Assembly: GCA_031772625.1 (NCBI GenBank)
Contig: CM062820.1
Location: 317,834,545-317,898,544, forward strand
DNA from: Pinus tabuliformis
Lineage: Eukaryota > Streptophyta > Pinopsida > Pinales > Pinaceae
Direction: 5' to 3'
DNA length: 64,000 nucleotides
The translations under genes and the position numbers were made by a program. Below are positions 23,441-37,433 of this stretch, one piece after another; the stretch's first letter is position 1, and every line of letters starts with the position of its first letter. The notes under the pieces are model-generated. The model worked only from the letters and a program-made list of their open reading frames with translations, was not told the origin of the DNA and did no database searches.

Positions 23441-26400
23441 GATACTTCTGTATAAACGAGGACTTAGCCAAAGCTGTGAATATTAAAAAGAAGTTAAACA
23501 GGACAACCATACATATATTTAATATAAAACATTTATTTTTGTTACAATAAATGATAAAAAAACATTAATTTAATTCGGTGGGGTTTTTCTTTTTGGAATT
23601 TGGTTATTCTTCTCAGATGGAATCTACTCCCCATTAGAGTCAGACAACTTTGTTGAAAAATAAAAAAAATGAATTTTCAACTTGATTTAAAATGATTTCC
23701 AATGAATAACAAATTAACAATAAAATAAACCTAATTTTACAGTTTGTAAACCGCAAGGATAAAATTTTGTCAAATATCTACGGCGTAATTATTTCTACTC
23801 ACTATAAATTTCTCTAACCTTGCCACCATTTTAGTTTCTATGACCTTAGTATCATGTCGAATATCACCATACTTGCCATAATTCCTGGCACTTTTCTCAT
23901 TCAAGAGACCATTGAAGGCAGTCCAAATCGCAAGCTCTCCACATAGTTTCGTCAATTCTACTTTATAAGAAAAAGATTAAACATTGGTTGTTGTTTCATA
24001 TTTCTTTTACCAATAACCTCCATTATTTCATTATTTTTCACTTGGGATCTTCAAAGAATGGACGTGATAAGGCAGACACTTGTGGAAGCAGGAGTTATCA
24101 TACCCGTTGTGGATTATTTCAATCCTCATCTGGTGTTGAATGTATTCTACAGGGTGGGGGATCTGTAGTTCATTTCCCCTCCTTCATACATGTTATGATC
24201 TCATCATCACACTCACATCTAAAAAAACAAAAATAAAATGTAGCACCAAAAAAGGAAGCATCATCCAATTGCATCTAAGCACTAGGGACTCTCTGCATCC
24301 AAACCCTCCATTTTCCCCACGAATTCTTGGATTCTTCTGTTAAAGCCTCCAACTGCGACCACTAGAGTTAGGAAATATAATTCACGACACTCTTTTGTGG
24401 CCTATGCAATGCTTGCCATGTTTTGCATGCCAAGATCTCTTGTGTGAGCTATTCTTTGCCCGATTTGATCCTGGATTACTCCAATATTTTCAACGACGAT
24501 GTGGTTTCGCATCTATTGGTTGTTCATCTTGTAGAGTTGTGAGCATTGTTATGTGTGGGGATGCAAACTGAGTATTGATAAAGAGATCGATAGGTAGGGG
24601 ATGCAAAATTATCGTCATTTAAGAAAGTAATATGGATATGCATCTCCAAATGATTGTATGAATGAGGAAAATGAAGCCGCAATCGATCGAATGGGGTAAA
24701 ACACAAAGATTGAAACAAAGGCACAGGGCCACGTTTCAAATAAATCGCGGCCATAAAACTAAAAAAAAATCATCGATTCACTCTCCCTCGCACCATAGCT
24801 GCAAATCTTAGACTCAGATGAAGCATATTCTAGAGATATTCACCTACATTAAATCCCAGCCGTTTAAAAAAGGTCAATGGTGCCCCATCCACCGGAGGCT
24901 GATATAGAAACACCTATGATGTGAAATGATAATAAGATATCATGTAATGCAATAGTCCGTCATGGTGTGTCACCGTGGTATTTTGTGCAGCATGTATACA
25001 TGCACATTTCTTTGTGGGCGCTTCTCACTTACATATTTCCAACATTTGGTATCCATTACAATACAACAATGATCATAAGATATCATGTAATTCAATACTC
25101 TATCGTGGTGTATCACAAAACCTTATAGGCTTGTGCATAGTTGGTTTTCCAATGCATTATCATAGCTTTTGATAATGTCATTACAACCCCTTGAAAAACA
25201 TTACCATGGAACATTTTCCTCTAACTTCCATTATTGTGTGGTCTCAATTTTGATTGCATTCCCAATATGCTATATGCCCCTAACAATGTAAAGAATGGGG
25301 AAACATAAAATTAACTTCTCCATATGAAATGTAATCGCAGAGCTGAAGTATTACAGGGTGCCACGAGAAAGTGAATTAATAGACACGGATCTTGAGATGG
25401 TGGAGACTGTACCAAATTCGAATTGGGCGAATTATTAACCGTATTGAACAGAATCAATGAATTTGCAAAAAAAATTCCTATACGACTGAACTTGGCAACT
25501 ATGGTTTAGATATGAATGATTTAACTTCATTCACAAATTTAAGCTTCTATATGAGTAGTTGTAATATGTATTACTGCATTTTTAATTTGTTGTGTATTAT
25601 TGGGAAGGTTGTAGTGGAACAACAATTTTTGTACTTTGATTTCAATAAATAACAAATATTTTGTTTTTGTTTGTTTGTTTTTTATATTAGCAGAACTACA
25701 TCTTCATCATGTCCAATATCCTTGATGGGGGAAATTGAACCAATGACTTCACATTTATCTTGAAAAAAAAAATCAAAATTTTAGATTATATACTAATTAT
25801 TTAATTTGTAGTTTAGATTGAATATCACTCTGGATGGATTATGTATTTTAGGTGTTATGCCATTGGAATGGCACTTTGGTATCTAATGAGATGTTGGAGG
25901 AGATCAAGTATCTTCCTTAGCCCTAGTGTCATGATTCTCCCATTTTCTTATATATATATATATATGTCGTCAGTCATTCCGTTTTGCTGGTCCGAACAAG
26001 CAGAAAAAGCACCAAGTTGCGGTGTTCACAAAAACAATAAGGGGAAATTTCCTCGAGCCATCTCCTTAGAGTATTGAGGCTCGTGGCCAAGAGGTCCTAA
26101 AATTTTAAAACCATTATCAATGTTGTGTGGGGAGTTATGTACCCTTTAATCTAGTTTTTTTGTCCTCTTGACATGCTAGTCAAATGGATTCAAAGATGGT
26201 TAATCAACCAATTTAGCTAACATGAAATGCTCCAGACCACACAACTACTCAAGGGAGTTACAATGTAGATTTTAGACCATTAGAAAACCCTGAGCATTGA
26301 AACCATATAATTCTTCTACCACAACAACAATATGATTGTGCATAAATCCACTATCACATTATTCATGAACTAAGAATTTATAAGCATATCATAGTTTAAG

Positions 26401-27060
26401 TAATCAAGGCTAACAATGATACATGAGGAACTGTAAACCCACTAGTAAAACAACGTAAGTCCACTAAGTGAATAATCGATTACATCATGGAAAATTTTAG
26501 GGGCTAATATTTGTAGGTGGGCTAATTTTCCATGATTTTTCCAAAAAAAAATTTGCCAATTTCCATTTTTATAAAAATAATTCGCCCAAATTTTACAATA
26601 TAAAATTATTTTACCTTAAAAATAGCCAACATTATATAGAGAGTATATGTAACATCATTATAAATTTGAATAATTTTACAAATACATCAATAAACATTTT
26701 ATAGTTCGCATATTAGGGACTAGTGATATTCGCTAATGTTTTTAAACTTCAAGATAATTTTCCATCCTTAAAATTTTCCCTAGATTACATTCCTTACTCA
26801 TAAAATTCAATTGAACAAGCACAAGCACACAACTAACACATCAACCATAATCATGATATTGGAAAACAAGGCCCAGTCATTCATCATTTCCATAGACATA
26901 AGATATTTCATGCCAACTATGTGCATAATAGCAAATATCACCATTATTCAGGCATCCATTAACATCGAGGGGTATGTAAGAGCTTATACCATAAATATGA
27001 AATGCAAGAAACATCACTTTTCATAACTCAAATATATAACTACGAAAAACCTATTTGAGT
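23441..27060. other. Sequence without a supported gene
   Basis: Probably in part the decayed interior of the Gypsy element whose end lies at 23002-23431, but no domain is legible. A weak direct repeat (AAGATATCATGTAATNCAATA) occurs near 24930 and 25075. AT-rich runs and a TA run near 25950-25965. No gene was supported on either strand. Confidence 0.5.
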
Positions 27061-27061
27061 A

Positions 27062-27919
27062 TGTTAAGATGGTTGGAAATTAAAGGAGGCACTTCAACTC
27101 TCCACCCAACCGTGGGCTAGTTGCACTACACATTTATTATTGTTGACCACCCCCATGTCGGATCCAAGGTCTAAGGGGATGTTTTCTTAGGGAAAATTCA
27201 CACTAAAGCTTAGTAGACACCCACGAGATGGAGTTCACTATATTTGTGGTTCAATAATTGCTCTCTAGTAGTAAGCTCCATAATGACTCACTTTCTCTCT
27301 AAGTTCAATCACAGGGCTTCACGCAAGGTCCCGATGGGATATTGCTTTGATCTAGGAGATTGAATCCATTGTTTAGGTAGTTTCACAATTGTATTCTCAT
27401 AGCAAGCACTGCAGGGGTCTAAAGATGATTTAATAACTCTTCCAGTAAGCACCACTATTGCATAGATTTCCTTCTCCAAGTGGTTTAACAACCATACAAC
27501 AAGCACCATAGTGATTCTGCCATCCATCGAGCTCCCCACTAACCACACAGGCTTAGACAGACAATCTAGTGGACTTAAAAACACATAAATTCAGGGAGTA
27601 TCATCCCAAATAACTAATCACTAGGCTTAGTCACAACTCCAACACTACTTCTTACTTTCACTCCAGTACTTCTTACATTCCACTAGATGTTCTCTTTATC
27701 TCCTCACTCTTCTGCCTCAACTTTGAGCCCCGTCTTTTCTCTTGATATAACAGATTTCCCTGGCCTCAATCCATGAGGGGGGAACATGGATTGGCACAAT
27801 CCTTGCTCATGCACCCAATCCCATCTATTCAATTTCTTCCAGGGCCAGTGGTTGAGTGATCCAAAAGGGTGGTTAAGAATTTGATGGGGTCGACTATCGT
27901 TTGCTCACAACACACAACA
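27062..27919 (-). repeat. LTR-like end of a decayed element
   Basis: On the minus strand a purine tract (AAGGGGGAGGGCT, 27920-27933) directly precedes TGTTGTGTGTTG, the classical junction of a polypurine tract and a 3' LTR. The left limit of the LTR is uncertain. No coding part was recognised beside it. Confidence 0.4.
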
Positions 27920-27933
27920 AGCCCTCCCCCTTA

Positions 27934-29813
27934 AGATTTGGATCTGTATGTCCCCTCCTTCGATAAGCCACCAATCACATTGATTTTCAATTTTTAAGTG
28001 TTTGCAGGTTCATTATCATCCAATCATGACTCTCATATTGTTGATACACAATTATGTATACATACATGGGGGTGAAGAAAAAACGTTGTTATAATGCAAA
28101 CCAAACTTTTGAAGAAAAGATTCTTCAATCCCTAACTCACTTTCTCAATGAGTTTTACCTTTAAATTTAGTAACTCTTAAATTCATGATCTAGATATCCC
28201 TAATTCCAACTAAACTATCTATTAAAACATCATCTTAGTTTTTTTTTCTCCGGAGCAACCTCCTATACCATGGTAGCCTTTTCTTACACTAGACATTTGA
28301 ATATGAATCTAGAATTCACAAGACAGGGTTAATAACACTTGGTACACTTTGAGGTAACTAGGGGCACTCATTTTTTGGTTTTAGTGACTTCCCTTTACCG
28401 GGTGCCAATCACGATTGATATATAGAGAGTGGTGAAATGACTTATAGAAGAACGATTAAATATCATCATTAGGAAATTACTACTTAATAAATACCATCAT
28501 ACGTCGAATTAAATGCTAAATGATACGCAGTGGGTCCCATTACATTGTGTCGTACTTAGCTCCCTTTTCAATATAGATTGCATTTATTTGTCATTTTAAA
28601 TTCCGATTTAGACCGTGGGTAATGTTTAAAATGGCTGCACTTTGGAACCTGATGTGCTATGGAAACCATAGATCACTTCACAACTCAACCATTAAATCTT
28701 ATTGGGTTCCATCTTAACTTTACATTTCAAACAATAAACTTTCGATATGCCTTGTGATCTATTGATCCAATTCACTGGGATCGAACTAATGCTTAACAAC
28801 CCTCCAATTTAGAATCCGATATAGGAGAATAATCGTTGATCATGTTCATTGGTAGCCATTAGATCTCAGTGGGTTCCAAATTAGCGTTAGCTTTAGGTAT
28901 TTTTCGTATCCGACGTCAAATAGGAGTCGTCCATCATTTTACGATTTACATTTATGCCTCAAAATTAATTCGTTTATAAAGATATTATCCACAAGTAATC
29001 CAATTTTAGGATTCCATTCGTTAAAAATTTACTAACTGCTCATTCAAATTGTTCTTAACAATCAAGGTTCATTTATCAATATTAAAACACGGGTTTCCAA
29101 TCCAACTCTTAAAGCGAAACAAACTGAACTATGACATTACTTGGATATGATAATTCTCTTTTATTATTTCTTCTTCTTATTATTTAAAAAATCTTACAAA
29201 TTGAACCGTGACAGTATTTAGATATGATATTTCTCTTTTACTATTTCTTCTTATTATTAGTCCCTGTCATCTAGCAATGGCCAGGGACTATAGTAATCGA
29301 TTATGCCCATCTTAACATTAGTTCACATGTTTGTTAATCCATCTTAACCAAAGTTTCTCGACAAAACTGATTCACTATCCAAAGTTCTTCAATACAGATT
29401 TATTTTCCTTCTTATTTGGCATCTTCCCAAGGCCGAAGAGCAAAACCATATATTATAATTAGTGATTCGTTTCGTATTTTCAAACTAGTAAATACTAGCT
29501 AAATTAATGCTAGCATTAGCGGAGCACATTAAATGTCAGTTTCGTTTCACCGGCATACATGGTGAGTTTAATATGTTTCCTTTCCTAGCTTTCCCTTTTT
29601 GACGTCTGGATCTTTCTGACACTGCGATTTGAGCCTTTGTGACACTGCCATTTGGGCCTTTGTAACACTTATGTGGCGCTGGGATCTCCAGAGCTGGGTT
29701 TAATACCTTATCACTGAGAATCCCAGGTCTCTCTCTTCATACCATAACAATCTCGGATCTCGCCTTAGAATATATAATATCGCTACAACTTGTTATGCCC
29801 TAGCTTCAGCAAG
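27934..29813. other. Sequence without a supported gene
   Basis: AT-rich. No domain, RNA gene or clear repeat was recognised. Repeated short phrases near 29130-29255 (TTCTCTTTTA, TATTTCTTCTT) suggest a small decayed duplication. Confidence 0.45.
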
Positions 29814-30135
29814 GCAACCACAACAGCCCAGAATAGCCCGCTTCACACACCAGGGACAGAGAAAATTGTTATCATTTTACCTGTGAAAGTAAGAAGTAAT
29901 TGTTTTGTAGTATTTTTTACCTGTGAAAGTAAGAACAAGGACAGACTGATAGGTAATGTTCATTTCACTATATAGCAACCGCAATAGCCCAGAACATCTT
30001 GCTTCACGCCCCAGGGACATAGAAAATTGTTATCGTTTTACCTGTGAAAGTAAGAAGTAATTGTTCTGTAGTAATTTTTACCTGTGAAAGTAAGAACAAG
30101 GACAAACTGATAGGTAATGTTCATTTCACTATATA
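29814..30135 (+). repeat. Tandem duplication, 161-bp unit
   Basis: Two adjacent copies (29814-29974, 29975-30135), each starting GCAACC and ending CATTTCACTATATA, similar along their length. Each unit itself contains the word TTTTTACCTGTGAAAGTAAG in a second, shorter repeat. Confidence 0.85.
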
Positions 30136-30155
30136 TTTTTAACTTTTATTCAAAA

Positions 30156-30233
30156 GAACAAGGATTTGGATTTTAACAACGGTAGCATAATTGTGAACAA
30201 GGATTTGGATTTTAACAATGGTAGCATAATTGT
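30156..30233 (+). repeat. Tandem duplication, 39-bp unit
   Basis: Two copies of a unit beginning GAACAAGGATTTGG and ending GCATAATTGT, with a single difference between them. Confidence 0.85.
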
Positions 30234-30331
30234 TTTGCTACAGAATTAAATAGAATAACTTTAAACTAGGACCAGGTTTCTTCTCTATTTCGTTAATGCT
30301 ACTTACGATTTCTGTAGACTATGCAAGGCCA

Positions 30332-30467
30332 AACTGGATGCATCCCGCTGGAACCGAGCAGGTTCTTCCATCTCTAGGAGATGCAATCGCCGAACTGGAT
30401 GCCTCCCGCTGGAACCGAGCAGGTTCTTCCATCTCTAGGAGATGCAATCGCCGAACTGGATGCCTGT
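30332..30467 (+). repeat. 61-bp tandem repeat, 2.2 copies
   Basis: The units start AACTGGATGC at 30332, 30393 and 30454 (partial). The period is not a multiple of three, so an open frame across it (30296-30631) is unlikely to be coding. Related shorter words (ATGCCTGTCAA, GAACCGAGCA) continue to about 30540. Confidence 0.85.
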
Positions 30468-32485
30468 CAATGCCTGTCAAGGTCATCTACGGGAACCAAG
30501 TAGCTTATGCCTGTCAAAGTTGTCTGCGCGAACCGAGCATCTTCTTCCATCGTGGCAAAAAAGAAAGTAAATTGTCTCACTTTTCCCTCTTCTTAATCTG
30601 TAGGCACCCCTTCTTAGTCAAAATTCTTTAATTTTCTTCAGTAATCGGTTGCCACGGAATCTCTGATGCATTCAATTTCGATTTCGATTAGCTGAGCTCT
30701 TCTTTTCTGTAACTTCTATTGAATTGAATTGAATTCTTAGATTATTCATTTACCTAGTTCCTTAGCACGAACATTCAATGAATATGAATTCATATGTCAC
30801 AAAACCCTTGACTAACCGCGTAAACAGCCTTAGCCTTCCTCGGTACAGTTTGTCAACAACAACTTCTAGCCCTGGAAAGTGGAGATTGCAGGGTCCACAT
30901 GACTCGCAGGCCCAAGGGATCAAGGAAAAACCTGATTTCTGCTGCGCCCATCTGAAGATCGATTCCGTTAAGGGTCTGGGTCTTACACCATCCAAGACAC
31001 ACAGAGAGCACAACAGATTAATGATTGAAGCTAAGGCGTACTAGCTCGCTCGCTTGCTAAGGTATAGAGTTATCATGGTTGCTTTCTCGGCTTAGAGCTC
31101 CCAGCGCTAGGTCTTGAAGGTATTCAGACTTTTCTCTATTTAAGCTTCTCCTTATTGCTTTCTTTCTTCATATTTATACAGCTGAGAGGCACTCATCTCC
31201 TCTTCCTGAGGAGTAGGGAGCATGACACTGCGGAGGGGTGCAAATATAACAATGCCACAAGCCACACAACCAACACTGTGTACCTTATAATTTCCCATAA
31301 TTTCCCATCCTTGACATGCACAATAGAAGAACTCTATATACTCCACAACTGCACTAGTCGTGGTTATCATGTTTTACTTCTAAACGACTTGCAGCAAGAA
31401 TACGACCGACTTCCAGGGAACTTTTTGGCAGATGATAGCGTGCGTCTAAAGCATTTTTAGAATTTTTGAGAGTATACGAAAACCTTTGAAGACTAATTGG
31501 CATAATTCGACATTTTCAGAATTCTTGAGAGTATGAAAACCTCTGAAGATTGAGTCGCTAGAAGCTTTTGAATTCCACCGATGCAAGGCTTTTGATGAAT
31601 TCCTGGTTAGGAAAAGAGGGGATGCAATGCGAGTTTTGTTTAAGAAATAGAAAAACAACACAATCACTACTGCATCGTCTGGACACGTGAAATGCATGCA
31701 CTGCTATTGACACGTGAAATGCATGCAAACTCCTACTAACAAGTGCTTTTCTTCCTTCGTTTCGTATAATAATATGTATTATTCATTACTTCCAAGGTGC
31801 CATGTCATATGCAGTTGTTGGGTAGCCTCATTAAACTACGGTGAACTAAGGTGAACATTAATAAACTAAATGCCTCACGCTTAACAAACCTTTAATTCCA
31901 ATGCATGAAATAAACTAATTACACCACCCTTCGGAAACCCTTAAAATCGCTGAGACAGGAAGAAATTTCATCACCCTGTGATTTATGGGACTATAACCGA
32001 GACCCGGTTTCATGTCAGAGTTACTACATTAAATTTCACGAAAAGGACCCAAATACAGGCCGCTTTAGTGAAAGCATGTCATGTGCGCCACCTGCGTCAA
32101 CTTAACTCAGTTCTTATACAATCTATTCTATCTTTTACATATTTTTTACATATTAACAGCTAGCGGGTCAGGAGCAATGGTTTCCATGCCTCCTACTGCA
32201 CCCGGACTATGACCCCTCTCACATAAAGGGATATTTTGACCTAGCCTCTAAGAGTAATCCAGGACATAAGTGCAAGTGGAGAAGTTATCAGTTTCGTACC
32301 ATCGATTAAAGTTCTGTTTTAACTGCCGGAAGGGACTTGCTGCTTCGCAACAGTTCTTGTTATTTAAAAAATCACTACACACTTTAATTTAAAGGTAAAA
32401 TAAGATATTCTAGAGCGTTTAAGATATTCTTTATAGGAGTAAACCAAATATAATATGATCAAACTCATCATATCACATGTGAAAA
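30468..32485. other. Sequence without a supported gene
   Basis: Nothing recognisable on either strand. Small imperfect duplications occur near 31450-31550 (TTTTGAGAGTAT words), and GACACGTGAAATGCATGCA stands at 31682-31700 and 31709-31727; the latter contains the G-box core CACGTG. Confidence 0.45.
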
Positions 32486-32893
32486 TTGATAATTTATTTT
32501 ATGTTTTTAAAGTTTTTATTTACAAAAGTCAATAATAACATGTGAAAGTTGTTATATTATACTTATATAAAAGTTATATTAAATATTTTTAAATTTTATT
32601 TAAAAAGTTAAAAGTTATATTAAATATTTTTAAATTTTATTTAAAAATTTAAAAATAAGGTGGCTTTATTGAATATTTATATATATTTTAATAAAAAATT
32701 ATTAATTAAGAAATTAAATGATTGATTTTTTTTAATTAATATAAAATATTTTTTCCCATGGGGTGTAGAATAAATAGTGATGGGTGTACTATTAAGTCAC
32801 TTTGTCATGTAAAGGTCACTGGTTCGAAATTCCGTGGGCAAAAATCTAACCATGTTAAAGGCTGGTGTGGCCCAGGTCATGCACGATCCCTGG
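32486..32893 (+). repeat. Duplicated flank with SINE-like module, copy 1
   Basis: Homologous to 37869-38256. The AT-rich left part is followed by a tRNA-like segment in which AAGGTCACTGGTTCGAAATTC resembles a pol III B box. In both places the segment is followed directly by the same LTR edge. It is possibly a SINE; no poly(A) tail or target duplication was identified. Confidence 0.5.
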
Positions 32894-34053
32894 TATTGAG
32901 AAATCTAGGAGCAACTTGAATAAGTGATTTCTCTTACTTTGATAATTGTTTGTGATTTATTTTTATTTAACTTGATTAACTTCATCTTTACTTGATTACT
33001 ATAGTGTTTTTTAATCATCAAACAACTACCAAATCTGAAGAACAATGAGACAAGAGGACACAAAATATAGGCTGCTAGCCAGGGCCAAAACCTCTCCTCT
33101 TGAGAGGAAAACCCACAAGAATTCTTCTCTTCTTATAGAATGTTTAGATAACGAAATCCAAGACCTATGACCCTTGACAAAGATCCCAGCTCCAACCAAG
33201 TCAAGCCTTCCTTTGATGAGCTTCTCTTCCACAAATTCAACATCAGTAAAGCTCGCTTACCAACTTTAGCTTTTCGATCTTAACTTCAGATTTTGGTCAC
33301 TGCTTTAGTACTGTACTTTTTGGTCTGTCTGTAGCTCCTACAATTCCGCACATGTGGGATGTCTTACGGAAAATTTGGAGTCTCTTTCTCCTTCACTTGA
33401 GGTGCTTCTAATTCCTTAGTAATTCGGTTTCTTTTCCTGATCCTTTGGCTCCCAAATTTCTACTTCTTGACAATTCTGAAATTTTGGTCTTGCTGCAGTC
33501 GCAGTGGTGCCCTAGTCTCTTCACATGTATGAGAATTTCATCCCAGAAAATAGTCCTAAAAGCTTATATTCTCCTTCCTTGAAGTCTTCTCTTCCTTTGA
33601 TAGTTCTAGGTCACCTTTTCTTTCCTTGATCGAACATCTTATGAGCTTCATGGATGATCTCAAATGTGGTTGACTTCCCTCTTATATATAGGCTTCTAGG
33701 GAGCCCTAATAGGCCGGCATGTCATCTCTAGGTGGTCTACTTTACTATTTGATAGGTTGACTTGTTGATGCTTGTTGACAAGGTCTTGGAGGGTCTTTTA
33801 TGACTCAAATAAAATTCTTTTACATGATACATGATGCCCAATTGGGTCTTATACATATTATAATGACTCTTCTTAGTTTTTGACTCAATGAAAAAAACCT
33901 AGAAGCACCGAATGGGCGCTTGACCTACAAATAAAATAACCTTGAGCTTGAAACCTATGCTTCAAAATTTCTTTTTCTCTTTTCATCAAATACATAAAAT
34001 CATGATTACAATAGACATTATGAATATCATACCTAGTTACACATTTTCCAATA
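32894..34053 (-). repeat. 3' LTR of the old Copia-type element
   Basis: Shares AAATCTAGGAGCAACTTGAA and the following several hundred bases with 37434-37868 and 38257-38469. Read on the minus strand it begins near TATTGGAAAATG; a TG start is presumed. Confidence 0.6.
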
Positions 34054-35984
34054 CTCCATCTTAATTACGGAGGTATTCATATACAAGGTACTTGGGGATT
34101 CTCATAATGAAGAATTTTCATAAGAAGAGTCGAACTAGTAAGCCATATCATAAGCTATTATTTCATCCTATCTCATTGCATCTCATAATATCAACTAACA
34201 TTGTCATATAGTGAGGCCATGACTAAGAGCTCTATCTCTCCACAAGAATAGAACACAATGTTGGGGAGACAATGACTAACATACACCTTCATCATTGTCT
34301 CTCAAGGACCATACCCTTCTTGGATTAACACATCCTCATGGAATTTCCTCTTCAACTACTCTCTACCTCATCCTCAAAGAGTATCAAAAACAATCTCAGA
34401 TGCTTACCCAATCCTCCATTCTTTATTCATAGCATGAAGACACGAATGATGTGTCTATCTCTCCCTCTCAACTAGGTAGGATCAACTCATTCCTATAAAA
34501 TGAATATACCCAAGCTCCCTCTTAACAAGGGACTTCCTATCAACAACAACTCTCTTCGATGGAGATACAATCGACTGCTTGTAGCACTCCTTATTTTGTC
34601 ATCGTGTCATGAACTTCAACTTGTTCATCATGGATCCTTCTTCTTCTAGGGCATCGACCATCTTCATAACCACTTCCTTTAAACAAAACATTGTGTTGAA
34701 CCAATATTCATGTCATCCTTCTCTTCATTAGAAAGTGATCTTCTAGTCCACATATGGTTATCCTTCATACAACTACCTTTTCTAAGTCATCATTCTTTTA
34801 GGATCTTCCATCCAATCTCATGAATGCTAGTTGTAGTTGACTTTTGCAACCCTCTTCCTGTAGCCTTGTTTCAACCCAACTATATGTTTTAAAAAATCAA
34901 AATTAACATCAAATCAAAGTTACCTTTTTATGATGGCCTTTCATCATGACATCCCTTCTTGCATCAACGCCTTTTCGCATATTGTATGAATCCATATCCA
35001 ATACACACATTACCAAAGTTTTCCTTTCTCTAATGCACGTAACAGGGTATTCATATATTCTCCATGGAGATTTCATATCTAATCTTACTAGTTATCAAAT
35101 GTTGATCGCTTATCTTATCTTACTTGACAATAGATGCATCTTCTCACTAACTCTTCTTTCATCTTTCTTTGCATATTTCTTCCTTAGAATCTTTTTGTAC
35201 ATCATTCCTTTATTATAGGAACCATGCTTGTTAACCACCTCATATTCTCCATGAGGTCATATTATGTTGATTTCATCTTTTCAATATATGGAAGAGTTCA
35301 ATGCATATTATCTACATGCCTTCATGTGTCATCCTAATGGAAGAGTTTCTTCTTCTTTCATCATGCTCATGAGATAGAGCATTTTAACCCATACTATTTG
35401 CAACCATATAATGACATGAATTTATTTATCTATTACCAAATATATACATACCTCTTCCTTAATGTGGTCATCTTGACTTCCTTCCAGCAACTCCCTTTTA
35501 TTTCTTGAAGATGAGAGTACTTTAATCAACTTGACATGTTGCACAACTTTGTCACCATACCTTCATCCTTCTTAACGAGCAGATCCCACACAAGGTGAAA
35601 TGAAGACTTTCTGTGATACACTTGTTTCTTCTAAGTAGAGATGAACATTCTAATGAAGATTCCAATGGAGGACTTTGATGATCCTGATTATGCAAATGCT
35701 CCTTCTTAATTATGATGATATATGATTGTCTTTTATCTTGCTAGATGACTTACTCCAACTATATACACTGCTACTTTTCTTGTCCTTCTAATCCAATGAG
35801 CTACTTCCTTTCTATCATGATGATTACTTCAACCATGTATATTTCTACTTCAACTATCCTTTCATGCTTCAATGATGATGTCACCTTTATTCATGCTATA
35901 ATGAATCCTATCATGCTGTGATGCATTCAATCATGACAACAATTTTTCTATAGAACTGAAAAGAATTAAGTACATGGTGCTATC
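34054..35984. other. Interior of the old Copia-type element, no legible domain
   Basis: Pyrimidine-rich on the plus strand. No reverse transcriptase, integrase or protease motif could be read on either strand. An open plus-strand frame at 34946-35218 has no recognisable features. Confidence 0.5.
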
Positions 35985-36840
35985 TCAGTCATAGTAGAGG
36001 TATTTTACTTCCTCTTTATTTTTCTTCTTCTTTTCAGGTTCTTCTACTTCTTCGGTGACATGTGATTCATTTCTTTCCTTTGTCTTTTTATTGTCCTTCT
36101 TAGGTTTAGGATAATTCCTTTTGAAATGTCCATATTCATTACATTCATAGGATTGGATCTTTGACATGTCAATTCTCTTTCGAAACTTCTTTCGAGGCCC
36201 AAACTTCCCAAATTTTCCTTTCTTCCTTGTTGATGTTGCATATGCTTGTGTTGATTTAGTTGATCCAACATCGTTCTTTGCCTTTAATTTAGATTCTTCA
36301 ATTTTGCATAGTGACCACAAATCCCTGAATGGAGTGGTTTCCTTCTTCCCATAAATGCTTGACACAAAGTTTCCCCATTCATTAAGTAGTGCATTGATCA
36401 CAATGGTGGTCATCTCATGATCAAACATTACTTCTCCAAGTTCTTGTAGTTGGTCTCTAATTTCAGATACCTTCATGAAATATGAATTTATCCCTTCTTC
36501 CCTTGAGATTTGCATCTTGTATAATTTGGTTCTCAAATATATGATTTCACCTATAGTGCTAACGGAAAATAATTCCACCAACTTTTCATATATATCCTCT
36601 TCAACTTTGCAACATAAGGGATGAGAGAATCCTTGATTGACTCTATGAGGATCCTTTGTGCCCTTATCTCTCCTTTCATGTACTTTGATAGTTCTTGAAC
36701 TTTCTCTTGAGATGGTTTGGTGATGGACCCCTTTACATATTAAATAACTTCATTCTCCATGAGAATTAGATCAGTTCTCTTCTTCCATGCAAGGTAGTTC
36801 AAGGTTCCAATCAATTTATTGTTCTCCTTTCAGATTGAAT
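35985..36840 (-). pseudogene. Copia gag remnant
   Basis: The minus strand encodes a Copia gag. The N-terminal motif TLNYLAWKKR lies near 36790-36825, a helical UBN2-like middle near 36250-36550, and a degenerate zinc knuckle (YECNEYGHFKRNYPK) near 36120-36165 followed by a Lys/Glu-rich tail. It is the only recognisable coding part of this element. Fossil, with several breaks. Confidence 0.7.
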
Positions 36841-37421
36841 TCATTAGGTTAGTAGATTGATACATAAAAATATAGAATACTTACTTGTCAAGTAAATATG
36901 CTCCTTGACAATGATATATTCAACTTGATGCCTTCTTTGATGATGATGACTTCCTTGATGATGTCTTATTGATGATGATTTCTTCCACTACTCCTTTGAT
37001 GTTGACAACCAAAGATGCCTTCTTTGATGATTGCTTCCGTTTTCAAATATGAAAATAGTTATTTTATAGATGATATGTTTGAGATGAGATCCTTTATTTA
37101 ATGAGAGGGATATTACCTTGATTTCTTTGATGATGATGGCAATGCTTCCTATTTGTTCCTTGGATGTAGAAATGTAGAATGTGGAGACTTCAAGATGTGT
37201 TAAGTCCTTCTTGAATATAGGTAGGGTCTTTGAGGTCTTCTTTTTCTTGTGATGAAGTGATCCTTGTGATGTGATGGAAAGTCCTCCTTGATGCCTTTTG
37301 TTTTCCTTGATGTCTTGATGTCTTTTGATACTTATTAGTTTCCCTTGCGCTCAACCCTTATGTCTATTTCTTCAATTGAATGATATTCAAGATGCCACTT
37401 CGACTTGTTGTTGTCACCTTA

Positions 37422-37433
37422 GCTCTAATCCCA
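37422..37433 (-). other. Primer binding site of the old Copia-type element
   Basis: The minus-strand reading TGGGATTAGAGC resembles TGGTATCAGAGC (initiator tRNA-Met site) and abuts the right LTR, which fixes the orientation. Confidence 0.6.

Noticed and set aside
23770-24343. Short frames on both strands
   Set aside because: No domain or similarity to one another; probably decayed Gypsy interior.
30296-30631. 111-codon plus-strand frame
   Set aside because: It runs over a 61-bp tandem repeat that is out of phase with codons.
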